From an uncultured Pseudomonas sp. (GTDB lineage Bacteria > Pseudomonadota > Gammaproteobacteria > Pseudomonadales > Pseudomonadaceae), in assembly GCA_937863915.1 (NCBI GenBank), contig CALMID010000333.1:1-7502 (forward strand): a stretch of 7,502 bases of DNA, given 5' to 3'. Within the stretch, counting starts at the first letter, position 1; each line of letters starts with the position of its first letter. Made by a program: the position numbers and the translations under genes. This document shows, piece by piece, positions 6,044 to 7,502 of the stretch. The notes beneath the pieces were generated by a model. It saw nothing but the letters and a program-made list of their open reading frames with translations. It had not been told where the DNA came from and did not search any database.

Positions 6044-7306
6044 ATGTTCAGACCCTTTCCCGTTTTCATCGGCAGCCGCTATACCCGTGCCCGCCGTCGC
6101 AGCCACTTCATATCCTTCATTTCGCTGACCTCGATCATCGGCCTCGCCCTGGGCGTACTGGTGATGATCCTGGTGCTGTCGGTAATGAACGGCTTCGATC
6201 GCGAGATGCAGCAGAAGGTGCTCGGCATGGTGCCGCACGCCACCCTGGAGGCCTATCAGCCGCTGGGCAACTGGCATGAACTCAGCGACGAACTGAGCGC
6301 TCGTCCGGAAGTCGCCGCGGTGGCGCCGTTCATTCAGCTGCGTGGCCTGCTGAGCAACAACGGTGTGGTGCAAAAGGTACTGCTCAATGGCGTGCAGCCG
6401 GAGCTGGAAGACCGCGTGTCGATCATCTCGCGCTTCTTCCTGCCCGAGCAGGGCAGCCTGGCCAGCCTGCAGCCCGGTGAGTTCGGCATCGTCATCGGTG
6501 ACAAGGCGGCCAACAACCTGGGCGTGAAAATCGGCGACAAGGTCACCTTCATCGCGCCGGATGTGGCGGTGACACCTGCCGGCGTGTTCCCGCGGATGAA
6601 GCGCTTCACCGTAGTGGGGCTGTTTCACGTGGGCGCCGGCGAGCTGGATGGCTACCTCGGCCTGGTGCATATCGCCGATGCCGGCCGCCTGCACCGCTGG
6701 AAGCCCGATCATGTGCAGGGCCTGCGCCTGAAGCTGCATGACCTGTTCCAGGCGCCGCAGCTGGCCTGGGAGCTGGTGCGTGACCGCTCGAACAAGGATT
6801 ACGACTATTACGCCAGTGACTGGACGCGCAGCCACGGCAATCTGTACCAGGCCATCCGCATGGAGAAGTCGATGATCGGCATGTTGCTGCTGCTGATCAT
6901 TGCGGTGGCAGCCTTCAACATCATTTCCACGCTGATCATGGTGGTCAACGACAAGCGTTCGGACATCGCCATTCTGCGCACCCTGGGCGCCACACCGCGG
7001 CAGATCCTCGCCATCTTCATGGTCCAGGGGACGGTGATCGGCGTGATCGGCACCGCCATCGGCTGCGTGCTGGGCATTCTCGCCGCGCTCAATGTGAGTG
7101 CCGCCGTGCGCTGGCTGGAAGGCGCGCTGGGTCACCAGTTCCTCAATTCCGACGTGTATTTCATCGATTATCTGCCGTCCCAGGTGATGGCTCAGGATGT
7201 GCTGCTGATCTGTGGCGCGGCACTGCTGCTGAGTTTCCTGGCGACCCTGTATCCGGCCTGGCGTGCCTCGCGCACGCAGCCTGCGGAGGCTTTGCGTTAT
7301 GAGTGA
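6044..7306 (+). CDS. lolC: LolC-type permease of the lipoprotein-releasing ABC transporter
   Basis: LolC with LolE and the ATPase LolD extracts outer-membrane lipoproteins from the inner membrane and hands them to the periplasmic chaperone LolA. The 420-residue product has the family layout: a cytoplasmic lead ([16 protein letters not shown]), a first membrane helix (about 28-48), the [15 protein letters not shown] signature (47-61), a large periplasmic domain (about 50-270), and three C-terminal helices (about 277-301, 322-350, 384-403). The loop [17 protein letters not shown] (172-188) corresponds to the LolA-binding Hook of LolC and supports LolC over LolE. The cytoplasmic loop [17 protein letters not shown] (305-321) is the ATPase-coupling segment of MacB/FtsX-type permeases. 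The ATG at 6044 has no good ribosome binding site. The 3' end overlaps lolD by 8 bases. Confidence 0.95.
   Translation: MFRPFPVFIGSRYTRARRRSHFISFISLTSIIGLALGVLVMILVLSVMNGFDREMQQKVLGMVPHATLEAYQPLGNWHELSDELSARPEVAAVAPFIQLRGLLSNNGVVQKVLLNGVQPELEDRVSIISRFFLPEQGSLASLQPGEFGIVIGDKAANNLGVKIGDKVTFIAPDVAVTPAGVFPRMKRFTVVGLFHVGAGELDGYLGLVHIADAGRLHRWKPDHVQGLRLKLHDLFQAPQLAWELVRDRSNKDYDYYASDWTRSHGNLYQAIRMEKSMIGMLLLLIIAVAAFNIISTLIMVVNDKRSDIAILRTLGATPRQILAIFMVQGTVIGVIGTAIGCVLGILAALNVSAAVRWLEGALGHQFLNSDVYFIDYLPSQVMAQDVLLICGAALLLSFLATLYPAWRASRTQPAEALRYE
7285..7289 (+). promoter_or_regulatory. Ribosome binding site of lolD within lolC
   Basis: GGAGG lies 9 bases before the ATG at 7299, inside the last codons of lolC. 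It supports that start over later candidates and fits coupled translation of permease and ATPase. Confidence 0.7.
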
Positions 7307-7502
7307 TAAGGCGGTTCTGAGCTGTCGCAACCTGGGCAAGTCCTACGAGGAAGGCCCGCAGTCGGTACAGGTGCTGGCCGGGGTCGAGCTGGAACTGCAC
7401 GCCGGCGAGCGCGTGGCCATCGTCGGTTCGTCCGGTTCGGGGAAGAGCACCCTGCTGAACATGCTCGGCGGCCTCGACGTACCCAGCGAGGGCAGTGTCT
7501 GG
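7299..7502 (+). CDS. lolD: LolD, ATPase of the lipoprotein-releasing ABC transporter (5' part, runs off window)
   Basis: Only the first 68 residues are present. They show the N-terminal ABC ATPase pattern: [10 protein letters not shown] (7-16), an A-loop region before [13 protein letters not shown], and a complete Walker A motif GSSGSGKST (43-51). [17 protein letters not shown] (52-68) follows, which is typical of the LolD/MacB group. The ATPase drives lipoprotein release by the LolC/LolE pair. The Q-loop, signature motif and Walker B lie beyond the window. The start overlaps the end of lolC by 8 bases. Assignment to LolD rather than another MacB-type ATPase rests on the lolC gene before it. 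Confidence 0.95.
   Translation, partial: MSDKAVLSCRNLGKSYEEGPQSVQVLAGVELELHAGERVAIVGSSGSGKSTLLNMLGGLDVPSEGSVW

Noticed and set aside
5927..7339. 470-codon open frame on the - strand over lolC
   Set aside because: Antisense shadow of lolC with a His/Gln/Ala-rich, domain-free product; lolC is clearly the real gene.

Overview
The window is a chromosomal core region of a gammaproteobacterium, almost certainly a Pseudomonas. The gene order (nqrE-nqrF-apbE-nqrM-sthA, then a glycerophosphodiester phosphodiesterase and a PilZ gene on the other strand, then lolC-lolD) matches, from memory, the P. aeruginosa PA2995-PA2987 neighbourhood. The SthA protein is also plainly pseudomonad. Base composition is GC-rich with G/C-favouring third codon positions throughout. 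No gene differs in codon use, and I see no insertion sequence, phage gene, tRNA, rRNA or CRISPR array.

Region 1 (1-2720, + strand) is the 3' end of the NADH:quinone oxidoreductase (Na+-NQR type) operon. It holds the end of nqrE, all of nqrF (the NADH, FAD and 2Fe-2S input subunit), and two maturation genes: apbE (the FMN transferase that flavinylates NqrB and NqrC) and nqrM (small membrane Cys protein). The genes are packed with a 10-bp gap, an 8-bp overlap and a 4-bp overlap.

Region 2 (2721-4345, + strand) is sthA, the soluble pyridine nucleotide transhydrogenase. It follows a 98-bp gap with no visible terminator and ends in a 3' region with a GC-rich palindrome and then a perfect 20-bp-stem bidirectional terminator. 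Region 3 (4356-5949, - strand) is a three-gene operon with successive 4-bp ATGA overlaps. Read in its own direction it is a PilZ-domain protein, a small exported protein of unknown function, and a cytoplasmic glycerophosphodiester phosphodiesterase. It converges on sthA and shares its terminator.

Region 4 (6044-7502, + strand) is divergent from region 3 across about 94 bp. It encodes LolC and the start of LolD, the inner-membrane permease and ATPase of the lipoprotein-releasing ABC transporter; the window ends inside lolD.

Functionally the window joins NADH oxidation at the membrane (Nqr) with NAD(H)/NADP(H) balancing (SthA), and envelope lipoprotein export (Lol) with a probable c-di-GMP-binding protein and phospholipid head-group salvage. 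I found no convincing sign of a wholly undescribed system. The most open questions are the PilZ protein with its c-di-GMP motifs split by a helical insertion, and the small secreted protein locked between it and the phosphodiesterase.
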